Translations under genes and position numbers: made by a program
Shown: in pieces, positions 15,185 through 23,446 of the stretch
Layout of the letters: each line of letters begins with the position of its first letter
Position numbering within the stretch: the first letter of the stretch is position 1
NCBI GenBank assembly: GCA_963717985.1
Contig: CAVQYC010000006.1
Coordinates: 1 to 64,000, forward strand
Source: BOG-1155 sp963717985
GTDB lineage: Bacteria; Desulfobacterota; Syntrophorhabdia; Syntrophorhabdales; WCHB1-27
Direction: 5' to 3'
Length of the DNA: 64,000 nucleotides
The notes under the pieces: generated by a model
The model's database searches: none
What the model was told of the DNA's origin: nothing
Seen by the model: only the letters and a program-made list of their open reading frames with translations

Positions 15185-16297
15185 TTAAGCCGCTTTTCTT
15201 TCTTCCTCAGTCATACTTGCCTGGGAGTACTCGCTCAGAGGCCAGTAGCCGAAGAAGTTGCTGTAGATTACCATCAGCGGGAAGGTGACGGCGAGAAGCG
15301 CACTGGCGAGCCAGAGCTCCAGGTCGTACGTGGGCGGGCCGGAGTGCAGGCCCCCGGCGATTAAGATCGAGAACAACTGATACACGTAAATCATGATCTG
15401 ACCGACAAGAACCGTTACCAGGAGAAGGAGAAAGCCCTTCAGGGGCTGCCCGATTGTCTGAAAGGGCGACGTCTGGAACATCATCAGCATGATAAACTGG
15501 CCGAAGATCGTTGCAATCATGACTTTCACCATGAAGCGGACAACGTCCATTCCCGTATAGACCACAAAGAAATAGAAGACGACATACGTGACGACCGCCG
15601 TAAGCACCGTGCCGATGATGCCGAAGATCGGCTGCTTTCCAAGCACGGGCGCTGCTTTCGCCATCGCGGTGAGCGGCCAGAAATCGAACTCGACAAGAAA
15701 CAGGTTGATGCAGACAAAGGCCACCCAATAAGCGAGGAAAGCCCATGCGTTGAAGAGGCCGTGGGGGTCCAGGTTGGCGGCGTAGAAGGGCGCCCCCTTC
15801 ATGGAGCTGAAATCGTAAAAGTTACGGAAGATGATCCAGCTGACCACGTACGCAAGGACCAGGGTGCCGAGACCCACCCAGGCCGGGTGTTTCCCGAGCA
15901 TCGTCATGGGCCAGCACTGCCAGATGGTGACCATCCAGATGGTGGTGATCACCGAGGTGATAATAAACATGATGACAAAAGGGGTGGGGGGTCTGAGGAA
16001 CCCGCCCACAAGCCGCAAGGACCAGCTTGCCACGATGAGGGCTATCAGGAACGAAAAGAAGAGGAGGTATATCCCCTTCATGGGCTGTTGCAGGGTCGCC
16101 GCCGGTGCGGGATAGTTATTCTGCCACACAAGGCTCATAATGACGCCGGCCGGGATAGAGGCCATGGCGATGAAAGAGACCCACGTGCCGAAGGCTTGCA
16201 CGTCGAACCAAAGAATGACGGCGAGGGACAGAAAGACCACTATCACTGTTGCAAGAACTCCCAAAACAGGTTGCTTCATACCACTTTCCTGTGCCAT
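15185..16297 (-). CDS. Polytopic membrane protein with internal repeats, function unknown
   Basis: A 370-residue protein made almost entirely of hydrophobic helices (about ten). Three related segments are visible: KQPVLGVLATVIVVFLSL (N-terminus), LGKHPAWVGLGTLVLAYVV (about 135) and LGKQPIFGIIGTVLTAVV (about 220). In addition there is a QQPMKGIYLLFF / GQPLKGFLLLLV pair, so it arose by internal duplication. Aromatic and acidic residues in the loops (FDFWPLTAM, NFFGYWPLSEY) are also repeated. The start has GGGAGG seven bases upstream. I do not recognise the family. Its place at the end of the catabolic array suggests uptake of the substrate or an electron-transfer role in the membrane. Confidence 0.75.
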   Translation of the reverse strand: MAQESGMKQPVLGVLATVIVVFLSLAVILWFDVQAFGTWVSFIAMASIPAGVIMSLVWQNNYPAPAATLQQPMKGIYLLFFSFLIALIVASWSLRLVGGFLRPPTPFVIMFIITSVITTIWMVTIWQCWPMTMLGKHPAWVGLGTLVLAYVVSWIIFRNFYDFSSMKGAPFYAANLDPHGLFNAWAFLAYWVAFVCINLFLVEFDFWPLTAMAKAAPVLGKQPIFGIIGTVLTAVVTYVVFYFFVVYTGMDVVRFMVKVMIATIFGQFIMLMMFQTSPFQTIGQPLKGFLLLLVTVLVGQIMIYVYQLFSILIAGGLHSGPPTYDLELWLASALLAVTFPLMVIYSNFFGYWPLSEYSQASMTEEERKAA

Positions 16298-16400
16298 AAT
16301 TACCCTCCCTTAGTTTTTGAGCCTTTGCCGGACATGACTATGCAGGCAGAGCAGCCGGTAAGGTTTTTGCAAGATAGAACAATACCCCTGGCCGGTGGGG

Positions 16401-17144
16401 TCAGTGCATCGCTCTCCCTCCATCCACCAACAGGGTCTGCCCTGTGATGAAATCACTGTCATCGGATGCCAGAAAGATCAGAGCGCCGAAGAGATCGTGA
16501 GGCTGCTCCAACCGGCCCATGGGGGTGCGGCTCACGTCATATTTCGAGACATCACCTATTGCGTGGGCCGTCTCGGAGTCGGTAAGTCCGGGCGCGATGG
16601 CATTGATGGCGATGTTGTGGGGGCCCAGTTCGACCGCGAGGCTCCGCGTCATCCCTACTACCGCTCCCTTGGAGGTCACGTAATGGACAAAACCGTGAGA
16701 CCCGGTAAAAAAAGTCTCTGACGAGAAGTTAATGATCTTGCCCTTTCCCTGCTCTTTCATGTAAGGGAATACGGAACAGGTACAAAGCCAGGCGCCCTTC
16801 ACGTTCACGGCCATCACCCTGTCCCATTCGGCCGGATCGATCTCAAAGAAGGGTTTTCTTTTCAGCGCTGCGACAATACCGGCGCAATTTACCAGAACGT
16901 CAACCCTCCCGAAGATTCTCACCGTTTCCTCTGCCATCTTCCGGGTCTCTTCCGGACTCGACACGTCTATCCGCAATCCTGTGGCCGCGCCTCCCGAGGC
17001 TTCGATCTCCTCTATGGTTCTCCCGCAGTCTGCGATGTCTGCTGCCGCTATTTTGGCGCCCTCGCCGGCCAGGGCAACGCTAAATGCCTTTCCCAGTCCC
17101 TGAGCGGCGCCTGTCACTATGACTACTTTGTCCTTGAGCCTCAT
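16401..17144 (-). CDS. Short-chain dehydrogenase/reductase (SDR), copy 1
   Basis: A 247-residue classical SDR: cofactor motif TGAAQGLGKA at residues 11-20, NCAG at about 89-92, a catalytic Ser in INFSSETFF, Tyr and Lys in HYVTSKG, and the C-terminal FITGQTLLVDGG. It should oxidise or reduce a hydroxyl/keto group with NAD(P). It follows the flavoprotein gene 17210-18844 on the same strand. Together they repeat the flavoprotein-SDR pair found at 19015-21569, so the pair probably acts on successive steps or related substrates. Confidence 0.9.
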   Translation of the reverse strand: MRLKDKVVIVTGAAQGLGKAFSVALAGEGAKIAAADIADCGRTIEEIEASGGAATGLRIDVSSPEETRKMAEETVRIFGRVDVLVNCAGIVAALKRKPFFEIDPAEWDRVMAVNVKGAWLCTCSVFPYMKEQGKGKIINFSSETFFTGSHGFVHYVTSKGAVVGMTRSLAVELGPHNIAINAIAPGLTDSETAHAIGDVSKYDVSRTPMGRLEQPHDLFGALIFLASDDSDFITGQTLLVDGGRAMH

Positions 17145-17209
17145 GTTTCGCTCCTCTTCTGTATGCTTCGTGACCTCTTCACCCCGTGCTCGTCCTCAAA
17201 TCCCCCTCT

Positions 17210-18844
17210 TCAACCCTTCAGTCCAAAGTCCTTGCGGATCACCTGGAGGCAGTTATAGGAGCAGCCCCTGCCTGTACCCACCCCGTTATGGGTCGCAGAG
17301 GAGCAAAGGTAGAAGTTCTTTACGGGGGTTCTATAGCCTGACAGCTCAGGGGTCGGCCGGAATCGGTCCATCTGAGAAACGATCATGTCTCCGCACGCGA
17401 TGGAGCCCTCGTGCATATTCGGGTGGGCGAGCTCGGTGTCGTAGGGAGTGTTGACGTGGATGGCTATGATGTTGTCCCTTGTCATGTTCGGGGCGTATAT
17501 CTGCCAGTCCCTGACGACGGCCGCTTCAAATTCGTTCCGCAACTCCTGCCAACGGGTCGGGGTGAAGAACCGGGTGGGCGCCGAGAATTCCTCAATGCCG
17601 ATGATATGTTTCCCTTCAGGCGCTCTGGAGGGGTCCCAGATCGTATCAGGGCCGAGAAACATGAAGAGCTTGCTGGAGATGCCTTTCACGAATATCTCGG
17701 AAAGGTACTGGTTAGCCATATAGTCGGCATTTCGCGGCCCCACATACATTCTCGGCTGGGGACCGCAGTCCGGGTTGAAGGAGGCCGCCTTGTACTGAGG
17801 CAGTTCGTGCATGGCAACCACTGCCCAGAATATGTTATGCCTGTCATAGCGGATGTTCCTGACTCTCCTGACTATTTTGGGATCGAGGTGATCCTCGCCT
17901 ATAAGCCCGACAGACTGGAGGGCCGAAAGGTCGCTCACCACGAGCTTTCCAGCCTCGATCTCCGTTCCGCTCCTCAGACGAATCCCTCTTGCCCTGCCGT
18001 CTTCCAGGAGGAGTTTGACCACTTCGCTCCTGCAGAACAGCTCTCCTCCCAACTCGGTAAACGCACTCCGGAGGGCGTTCGTGACCGCCTTGCTGCCTCC
18101 CTTCGTGATGGCTGCCGGCTCCCAGGAAAGGACAAGGCTCACGGCGTGGATGAAACCGTGGAGTCCGATCACATCCTGAGGCGCGCCACCGAATGAGGTC
18201 ATGGCAGCCCGCATGAACAATGTACGCAGTTCTTCGCTCTCAAAGACGTCGTAGGCCAACTGCTGGCTTGTCATAAACTGATATATGGGGTCGATGCCGT
18301 CCTTTGGATCATCGCACAGTTCTTCCAAAGCATTCTTCTGCCCCCATGCCGTGGGCGGATTGAAGCGGTACGCGCCGAAGGCGGCCTTCCACCGGTTCAT
18401 ATACCTCCCGAACAACTCCTCGGCCGTATCGGCGTCCCTCTGGGAAAAACGGCTGATCTCATTGAGGGTCTTCTGAAAGTTCTCATGGGACACCTCGGTC
18501 TTCCCCGTCAGCGGATCGATGACCTTCAGGGCCGAATAGCCCATAAGGCACGTATCGTTGTCAAAGATCATGGCCTCGCTGCCCTCGGGATAGATATACT
18601 CCAGGCCCTTCTCGCGCAGATTGAAGTCGGTATATGCGGGATGACCGTAGAAACGCGTCCAGTTGGCGCAGGGATTATAGGTGAAGCCGGGCATAGGACC
18701 GGTCTCGCTGATTACCGCTCCCCCCGGCTTCTCCATCATCTCGAATACTGCCGTCTTCATCCCTGCCTTCTGCAGGTAACAGGCCACTATCATTCCATGG
18801 TGACCGCCGCCAACGACTATCGCGTCATAACGTGAATCGCTCAT
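17210..18844 (-). CDS. Phytoene-dehydrogenase-like FAD oxidoreductase, copy 1
   Basis: A 544-residue flavoprotein of the COG1233 (phytoene desaturase/amine-oxidase fold) class. The N-terminal dinucleotide motif is VVGGGHHGMIVACYLQKAG with the following acidic strand end FEMMEKPGG. The C-terminal FAD-contact region is NFYLCSSATHNGVGTGRG. It has no signal peptide. The family catalyses desaturation, saturation or isomerisation of hydrophobic or cyclic substrates. In this array, next to ETF and an ETF:menaquinone oxidoreductase, it may introduce a double bond into an alicyclic intermediate with ETF as acceptor. Carotenoid genes are absent, so carotenoid synthesis is unlikely. Confidence 0.85.
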   Translation of the reverse strand: MSDSRYDAIVVGGGHHGMIVACYLQKAGMKTAVFEMMEKPGGAVISETGPMPGFTYNPCANWTRFYGHPAYTDFNLREKGLEYIYPEGSEAMIFDNDTCLMGYSALKVIDPLTGKTEVSHENFQKTLNEISRFSQRDADTAEELFGRYMNRWKAAFGAYRFNPPTAWGQKNALEELCDDPKDGIDPIYQFMTSQQLAYDVFESEELRTLFMRAAMTSFGGAPQDVIGLHGFIHAVSLVLSWEPAAITKGGSKAVTNALRSAFTELGGELFCRSEVVKLLLEDGRARGIRLRSGTEIEAGKLVVSDLSALQSVGLIGEDHLDPKIVRRVRNIRYDRHNIFWAVVAMHELPQYKAASFNPDCGPQPRMYVGPRNADYMANQYLSEIFVKGISSKLFMFLGPDTIWDPSRAPEGKHIIGIEEFSAPTRFFTPTRWQELRNEFEAAVVRDWQIYAPNMTRDNIIAIHVNTPYDTELAHPNMHEGSIACGDMIVSQMDRFRPTPELSGYRTPVKNFYLCSSATHNGVGTGRGCSYNCLQVIRKDFGLKG

Positions 18845-18907
18845 GTCATTCCCCCCCCTTTTTTTGGTGTACAGGTTCTGTTGAGTGTCTCCCGCGTCTT
18901 TCTCGAT

Positions 18908-18988
18908 TCACAACCCCCTATGCTCCACGTCGTCTGTATTCCAGACCAAGGTCTTTTCGATAGCCATATAACAGTTGTAACTACTACA
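18908..18988 (-). pseudogene. 3'-end remnant of a third flavoprotein gene
   Basis: In the gap between the SDR at 19015 and the flavoprotein at 18844, the minus strand reads Arg-Cys-Ser-Ser-Tyr-Asn-Cys-Tyr-Met-Ala-Ile and stops at 18908. The two intact flavoproteins of this array end with the equivalent ARGSSYNCYQLI and GRGCSYNCLQVI. No start or upstream part remains. It looks like the tail of a further copy left by deletion after tandem duplication. Confidence 0.5.
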
Positions 18989-19014
18989 GCGATTTGGTTT
19001 ATTAGTGGCGCCGC

Positions 19015-19821
19015 TCACTGTGCCGTCCATCCCCCGTCGACTGCGATGGTCTGACCAGTGACATAGGAAGAGGCATCCGAGGACAGGTAAAGCAACAGGT
19101 CTACACATTCCTCTACCCGGCCGCGGCGCTTCATGGGCGTGGTCTCGATGACCTTTTTCGTCCGCTCGTTGGCAAGCTCTGCATCCTGGCCTGCAAGGCG
19201 TTCCTTGGCAATTTCAGTTCCCTCAAAATACCCGGGGGCAATGGCGTTTACCCTTATGCCGTCGCCTGCGTACTCCACGGCAGCTTGCTTGGTGAGCCCG
19301 GCCATCCCATGCTTGGCCACAATATAACTGACCCTGGGCATAAGCTCCGGTTTAAGACCAACTATCCCCAAAATAGAGGAAATATTGATAATCACGCCGC
19401 TTTTCTGACGTATCATTAACTCTATCTCTTTTTGCATACAGATGAACACGCCGGTCAGGTTGATAGCAATAAGCCGGTTCCACTCTTCAATGGGCGTCTC
19501 ATGAAGTCGATAGGGCTTGTGGATAATGCCGGCATTGTTAACTGCTATGTCGAGTCTTCCAAATTCCGAAAAGATATCGTTTTTCATGCGCTCCACGTCG
19601 TCGGTGCTCGACACGTCAACCACGAGAGGCAAAACCCTCTGTCCGGACTTTCTGACAAGCCCTGCTGTTTCATCCAGGGTTGCTTTGACCTTTTCCGCAC
19701 AGACCACATGGGCCCCCGCTTCAGCCAGTGCCAAAGAAAAAGCCCTTCCAAAGCCCTGCCCTGCACCGGTAACTAGGGCGACTTTTCCCTCTAAATTGAA
19801 AACGGTCTTTTTTGAAGCCAT
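19015..19821 (-). CDS. Short-chain dehydrogenase/reductase (SDR), copy 2
   Basis: A 268-residue classical SDR: TGAGQGFGRAF near residue 18, the NNAG motif near 94, Ser in ISSILG, Tyr-Ile-Val-Ala-Lys as the active-site pair, and a C-terminal YVTGQTIAVDGGW. It is more than a trivial variant of the 16401 protein: it has a longer N-terminus and a substrate loop containing GLKPELMPRV. It is preceded by its flavoprotein partner (19926-21569), making the second flavoprotein-SDR pair. A different substrate stereochemistry or ring position for the two pairs is possible. Confidence 0.9.
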   Translation of the reverse strand: MASKKTVFNLEGKVALVTGAGQGFGRAFSLALAEAGAHVVCAEKVKATLDETAGLVRKSGQRVLPLVVDVSSTDDVERMKNDIFSEFGRLDIAVNNAGIIHKPYRLHETPIEEWNRLIAINLTGVFICMQKEIELMIRQKSGVIINISSILGIVGLKPELMPRVSYIVAKHGMAGLTKQAAVEYAGDGIRVNAIAPGYFEGTEIAKERLAGQDAELANERTKKVIETTPMKRRGRVEECVDLLLYLSSDASSYVTGQTIAVDGGWTAQ

Positions 19822-19925
19822 CGCGTTCCTCCTATCAGGATTTGATTACACTCAAACGGGTTGCCTATCCCGTTTGAGCATAATCGATCAGTTGCGCTTA
19901 CCCTATTTCAAAGAGTCACGGCAAA

Positions 19926-21569
19926 TCAATATGTTGGCTTCCGCAGGTTATGGTCTGCTGCTATGAGCTGGTAGCAATTATAGCTCGAGCCCCTTGCGAT
20001 ACCGCCGCCGCCGAAAACAGCCGAAGAACACATATAAAGATCCTTGATATGTGTCCGGTAACCGCCGGGCAGTCCTCTGAATCGTCCGGCCTGAACGGCG
20101 CACATGTTGCCCTCGCCCCAGTTCCCGTCTCTCATATCCGGATGGGTATCCTGTAAGTCCACAGGAGTAATAACGCGATACCCTATGACATTATTTTTCG
20201 TCATATTCGGGGCATATGTCTTCCATTGTTCCATGAGAGAGTCAAAATATTGCTCTGCCATCTGGCGCCACTCCTTCCTCGAGAACCACGACACAGGGCA
20301 GGTGTAGTCTTCAAATGTGACTAAGTGTTTTCCTTCCGGCGCCCGGCTGGGATCCCAGAGAGTGTCAGGGGCCGACAGATTAAAAGACTTGGAGGATATC
20401 CCCAGGAGGTAAAGTTCGTGCGTATATCTCTTTTCAAAGTACTCAAGGTCTTTAGAAGCGAAATAGGTGCGGGGCGTGGCATTGATATCCGGACCGTACT
20501 GCTTCGCCACTTTATAATCGGGTAGCTCATGGACGGCTATAGCCCCCCACCAGACATTACCCATGTCAAACGAAAGACTAGCAAGTCTTCGCTTCATTTC
20601 CTGGGTTTGATACTCCTGCCCGAGCATGCGCTCGAACAATTGGTATGTTCCGACATCGGCTACGACCATCTGCTTCGCCGTAACCCGGGTGCCGTCGGCC
20701 AGTTGTATTCCTGTCGCCTTGCCATTTTCAACGATTACCTTAGTCACGTCAGAGTTGACGAAATATTCAACGCCCTGCTTTTTGCCTGCCGAAACGAGGG
20801 CATCTGTGAGTGCCCCCGATGCGCCTTTAGCAACAGCCGCGGTCTCCCATCCCAGAGTCAGGTGAATGGTAGGAATAATCGCCCCAAGACCGGGCACAGC
20901 GTCAGGAAAGATGCCGAAGGAGGTCATAAACCCTCGCAGGGTTAGAATCCGCATCTCATCACTTTCGAAGAAATAATGGGCAATCTGCTTGCATGTCATG
21001 AATTGCATGGTTGGGTCCAGCCCGCTTTTAGGATTGAGCATAAGTTCTTCCAAGACATCAGGCGTCCCGTAGGGCGGAGGCGGTGAATATCTATACCTGG
21101 CAAAGGCCGGCTTCCATATGTCTCTGTATATCTGTGTCAGCTCAAGGTATCTCTCTGCGTCGGCTTTAGAAAACTGAGCGATACTGTCATACGTCCTCTT
21201 TACGTTTACTTCGCTGTACTGCGTTGCTCCTGTTTCTTTATCCACCACAGGAAAAGCTGCGTAGCTCACATACGCGGTTTCATCGTCAAATATGATGGCC
21301 TCATTCGTGTCGGGGAAGACGTACTGCAATCCCTCATCACGAAGATTAAATTCTTTATACACGGGATGACCATAGAGTCGCGTAAATTGAGCGCAAAAAT
21401 TCATTTTGAACCCGGGCGCCGGACCAAGTTCGGTTACGCAGCTTCCTCCGAGATGATCCAAAAGCTCAAAGACCGCCACTTTCAAGCCCGCCTTGGCCAG
21501 GTAAGGGGCTATAATCGTCCCGTGGTGTCCTCCTCCGATAACCACCGCATCATACACTTTGTCACTCAT
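19926..21569 (-). CDS. Phytoene-dehydrogenase-like FAD oxidoreductase, copy 2
   Basis: A 547-residue paralogue of 17210-18844 with the same layout: VIGGGHHGTIIAPYLAKAG at the N-terminus, FELLDHLGG as the adenosine-binding acidic strand, and a C-terminal MCSSAVFGGGGIARGSSYNC. The start at 21569 has AGGAGG upstream. It lies directly after etfB in transcription order, which supports electron transfer from this enzyme to ETF. Both copies keep conserved segments such as TRLYGHP/TRFYGHP and DTLWDPSRAPEGKH/DTIWDPSRAPEGKH, so both are probably active. Confidence 0.86.
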   Translation of the reverse strand: MSDKVYDAVVIGGGHHGTIIAPYLAKAGLKVAVFELLDHLGGSCVTELGPAPGFKMNFCAQFTRLYGHPVYKEFNLRDEGLQYVFPDTNEAIIFDDETAYVSYAAFPVVDKETGATQYSEVNVKRTYDSIAQFSKADAERYLELTQIYRDIWKPAFARYRYSPPPPYGTPDVLEELMLNPKSGLDPTMQFMTCKQIAHYFFESDEMRILTLRGFMTSFGIFPDAVPGLGAIIPTIHLTLGWETAAVAKGASGALTDALVSAGKKQGVEYFVNSDVTKVIVENGKATGIQLADGTRVTAKQMVVADVGTYQLFERMLGQEYQTQEMKRRLASLSFDMGNVWWGAIAVHELPDYKVAKQYGPDINATPRTYFASKDLEYFEKRYTHELYLLGISSKSFNLSAPDTLWDPSRAPEGKHLVTFEDYTCPVSWFSRKEWRQMAEQYFDSLMEQWKTYAPNMTKNNVIGYRVITPVDLQDTHPDMRDGNWGEGNMCAVQAGRFRGLPGGYRTHIKDLYMCSSAVFGGGGIARGSSYNCYQLIAADHNLRKPTY

Positions 21570-21627
21570 TTCATCTTCCTCCTATCGTTTTTGATAAAAA
21601 ATGGGCTCCTGTCGCTTTTCAGAAGCA

Positions 21628-22422
21628 TCAGCGAAGAGCCTTAATAATCGCTGCCAACTTTTCGGCCTTCTCACCAGGTGCACTACCCTCTATAAGCTCA
21701 CAATCCCTTCTCATGTCCGGCGGTGATGAAAGCGCGACGATGTTCATTTTCTGCAGCTTGTCACCGTCCGATACAAAATCACCACTCTTCCATACAGGAA
21801 TGGAAGCACCTCCTCTCAGCATCGTCAGCATCCTGGTCTTTGAAATATACCTTAGCTCGCCGACCTCATTGCTCACTGTTACCAGTGCAGGCATCTTGGC
21901 CTTCACCTGTTCATATCCTCCGAAAATGTTCTTTTTGACCAACACGTCCCCGTCTTTCACCTTGATCTCCCGGGCAAGACTGACGCATGGAAGCGCTAAT
22001 ATCTCAGCTAAAATCAGGCCGACCTGACCGAAATCCCAGTCACCGGCCTGCCTCCCGGTCAAAACCAGATCATATTCCCCTATCTTCCTTATGGCGTCCG
22101 CCAGCACACTGGCTGTGGAATAGCTGTCAAGATTTTCGAAGGCATTATCCTGAAGAAAGATCAACTGATCGGCCCCGGCTGCCAGGCTCTTTCTCATTAC
22201 CGTGTCCGAGACCTTTTTGCCCATGCTCAATACCGTGATTTTCGCACCCATATCTTCCTTTATCCGAAGAGCAGCCTCCAAGGCATTTTCGTCAAAAGGA
22301 CTGATGACCTGCGGAGCATCAACGACAATCTCCATTTTTTCAGCATCTACCCTGACATCCGACAACGGTGCCTCGGGGTCGGGTATTTGTTTGGCACACA
22401 CTATTATTCCTAACTCCTTCAT
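21628..22422 (-). CDS. etfB: Electron transfer flavoprotein beta subunit
   Basis: 264 residues with the EtfB pattern: IIVCAKQIPDPEAP at the N-terminus, ISPFDENALEAALRIKE, LVLTGRQAGDWDFGQVG (the AMP/FAD-loop region) and the P-A-L-V-T-V strand. It overlaps etfA by four bases (ATGA), as in most etf operons. It accepts electrons from acyl-CoA-type or other flavin dehydrogenases; here the two COG1233 flavoproteins are the nearest candidates. Confidence 0.95.
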   Translation of the reverse strand: MKELGIIVCAKQIPDPEAPLSDVRVDAEKMEIVVDAPQVISPFDENALEAALRIKEDMGAKITVLSMGKKVSDTVMRKSLAAGADQLIFLQDNAFENLDSYSTASVLADAIRKIGEYDLVLTGRQAGDWDFGQVGLILAEILALPCVSLAREIKVKDGDVLVKKNIFGGYEQVKAKMPALVTVSNEVGELRYISKTRMLTMLRGGASIPVWKSGDFVSDGDKLQKMNIVALSSPPDMRRDCELIEGSAPGEKAEKLAAIIKALR

Positions 22423-23408
22423 GACAATTCCTCCAATTTTTGTATAAGAGCAGGTACGACCTTTTTATAATCTTCAACAATTCCGTAATCGGACACCTTA
22501 AACATGTTGCAGCCCCGATCGGTATTGATGGTGATTATCTTTTTGGAGTGAATCATACCGACAATATGCTGAATAGCTCCCGATATCCCCACTGAAACAA
22601 AGATGTCCGGGGAAATCATGGTGCCTGTAAGACCCACCTGATGGTCAGACGTTATCCAGCCTTTATCTACGGCAACCCGGGTAGCTCCGATCATCACGCT
22701 CCCGAACGATTTGCCCAGGGCCTTTGCGAGGTCTTGAAGCATATCAAATCCTTCCTCCTCCTCTAACCCTGCTCCACCGGCAACCACAACGTCCGCCTTA
22801 TCCAGCGCAACGGCCTCCTCCTTGACGACGCTTAAGGATTCCACCTTTATCATGGATTCATCGATTGCAGGCGCTATATCCACGATCTCGCCTTTCCCGT
22901 CAACTGCCGCGACAGGGTCAAATACCTTCCCCCTCACCGTCGCTAATTGGGGCTCGCCCTGGCACTTGAAAACCGAGACGGCATTGCCGCCCGCAACCGG
23001 CTTTGTGCGCAGCAAAAGCCCGTCCTTAGGATCAATTGAAAGATCGGTGCAATCGGTCGTAAGCCGGGTGTTCAAGCGACAGGCCAATCTCGGCCCCAAC
23101 TCCATACCTAGTAAGGAGTGGCTCATGAGGAAAACTTTCGGCTTGATCTTGTTGCACGTCTGTTCCAGGGATGCAATCCACAAATCAGCCTTGAATCCCG
23201 CAAGTAAGGGATGCTCCACTTTATAAACCCGATTCGGACCATATGAGACAGCCTGTGTAGCTGCCTCTGAAACCGCGTCCCCCATTAACACAACGGAAAG
23301 CTCCACACCGAGCTCGCCGGCAAGTTTCTTTCCAACTCCCAACAATTCAAGGGTTCTTATATCCAAACCTCCCTCTTTCACATCTCCCAATATCAGCACA
23401 TCATTCAT
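22419..23408 (-). CDS. etfA: Electron transfer flavoprotein alpha subunit
   Basis: 329 residues. The C-terminal FAD domain is clear: GLTGTMISPDIFVSVGISGAIQHIVGM, then INTDRGCNMFKVSDYGIVEDY. The N-terminal domain begins MNDVLILGDVKEGGLDIRTLELLG. An AGGAGG site precedes the ATG. It follows the gene for the membrane ETF:menaquinone oxidoreductase by 38 bp and overlaps etfB, giving a self-contained electron branch. Confidence 0.95.
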   Translation of the reverse strand: MNDVLILGDVKEGGLDIRTLELLGVGKKLAGELGVELSVVLMGDAVSEAATQAVSYGPNRVYKVEHPLLAGFKADLWIASLEQTCNKIKPKVFLMSHSLLGMELGPRLACRLNTRLTTDCTDLSIDPKDGLLLRTKPVAGGNAVSVFKCQGEPQLATVRGKVFDPVAAVDGKGEIVDIAPAIDESMIKVESLSVVKEEAVALDKADVVVAGGAGLEEEEGFDMLQDLAKALGKSFGSVMIGATRVAVDKGWITSDHQVGLTGTMISPDIFVSVGISGAIQHIVGMIHSKKIITINTDRGCNMFKVSDYGIVEDYKKVVPALIQKLEELS

Positions 23409-23446
23409 CCTGAACCTCCTTCAATGTGTACATAAAATGGACACTG

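Noticed and set aside
17210..21569. Carotenoid biosynthesis genes
   Set aside because: The flavoproteins belong to the phytoene-dehydrogenase superfamily, but no phytoene synthase or other carotenoid gene is present and the context is ETF-linked catabolism.
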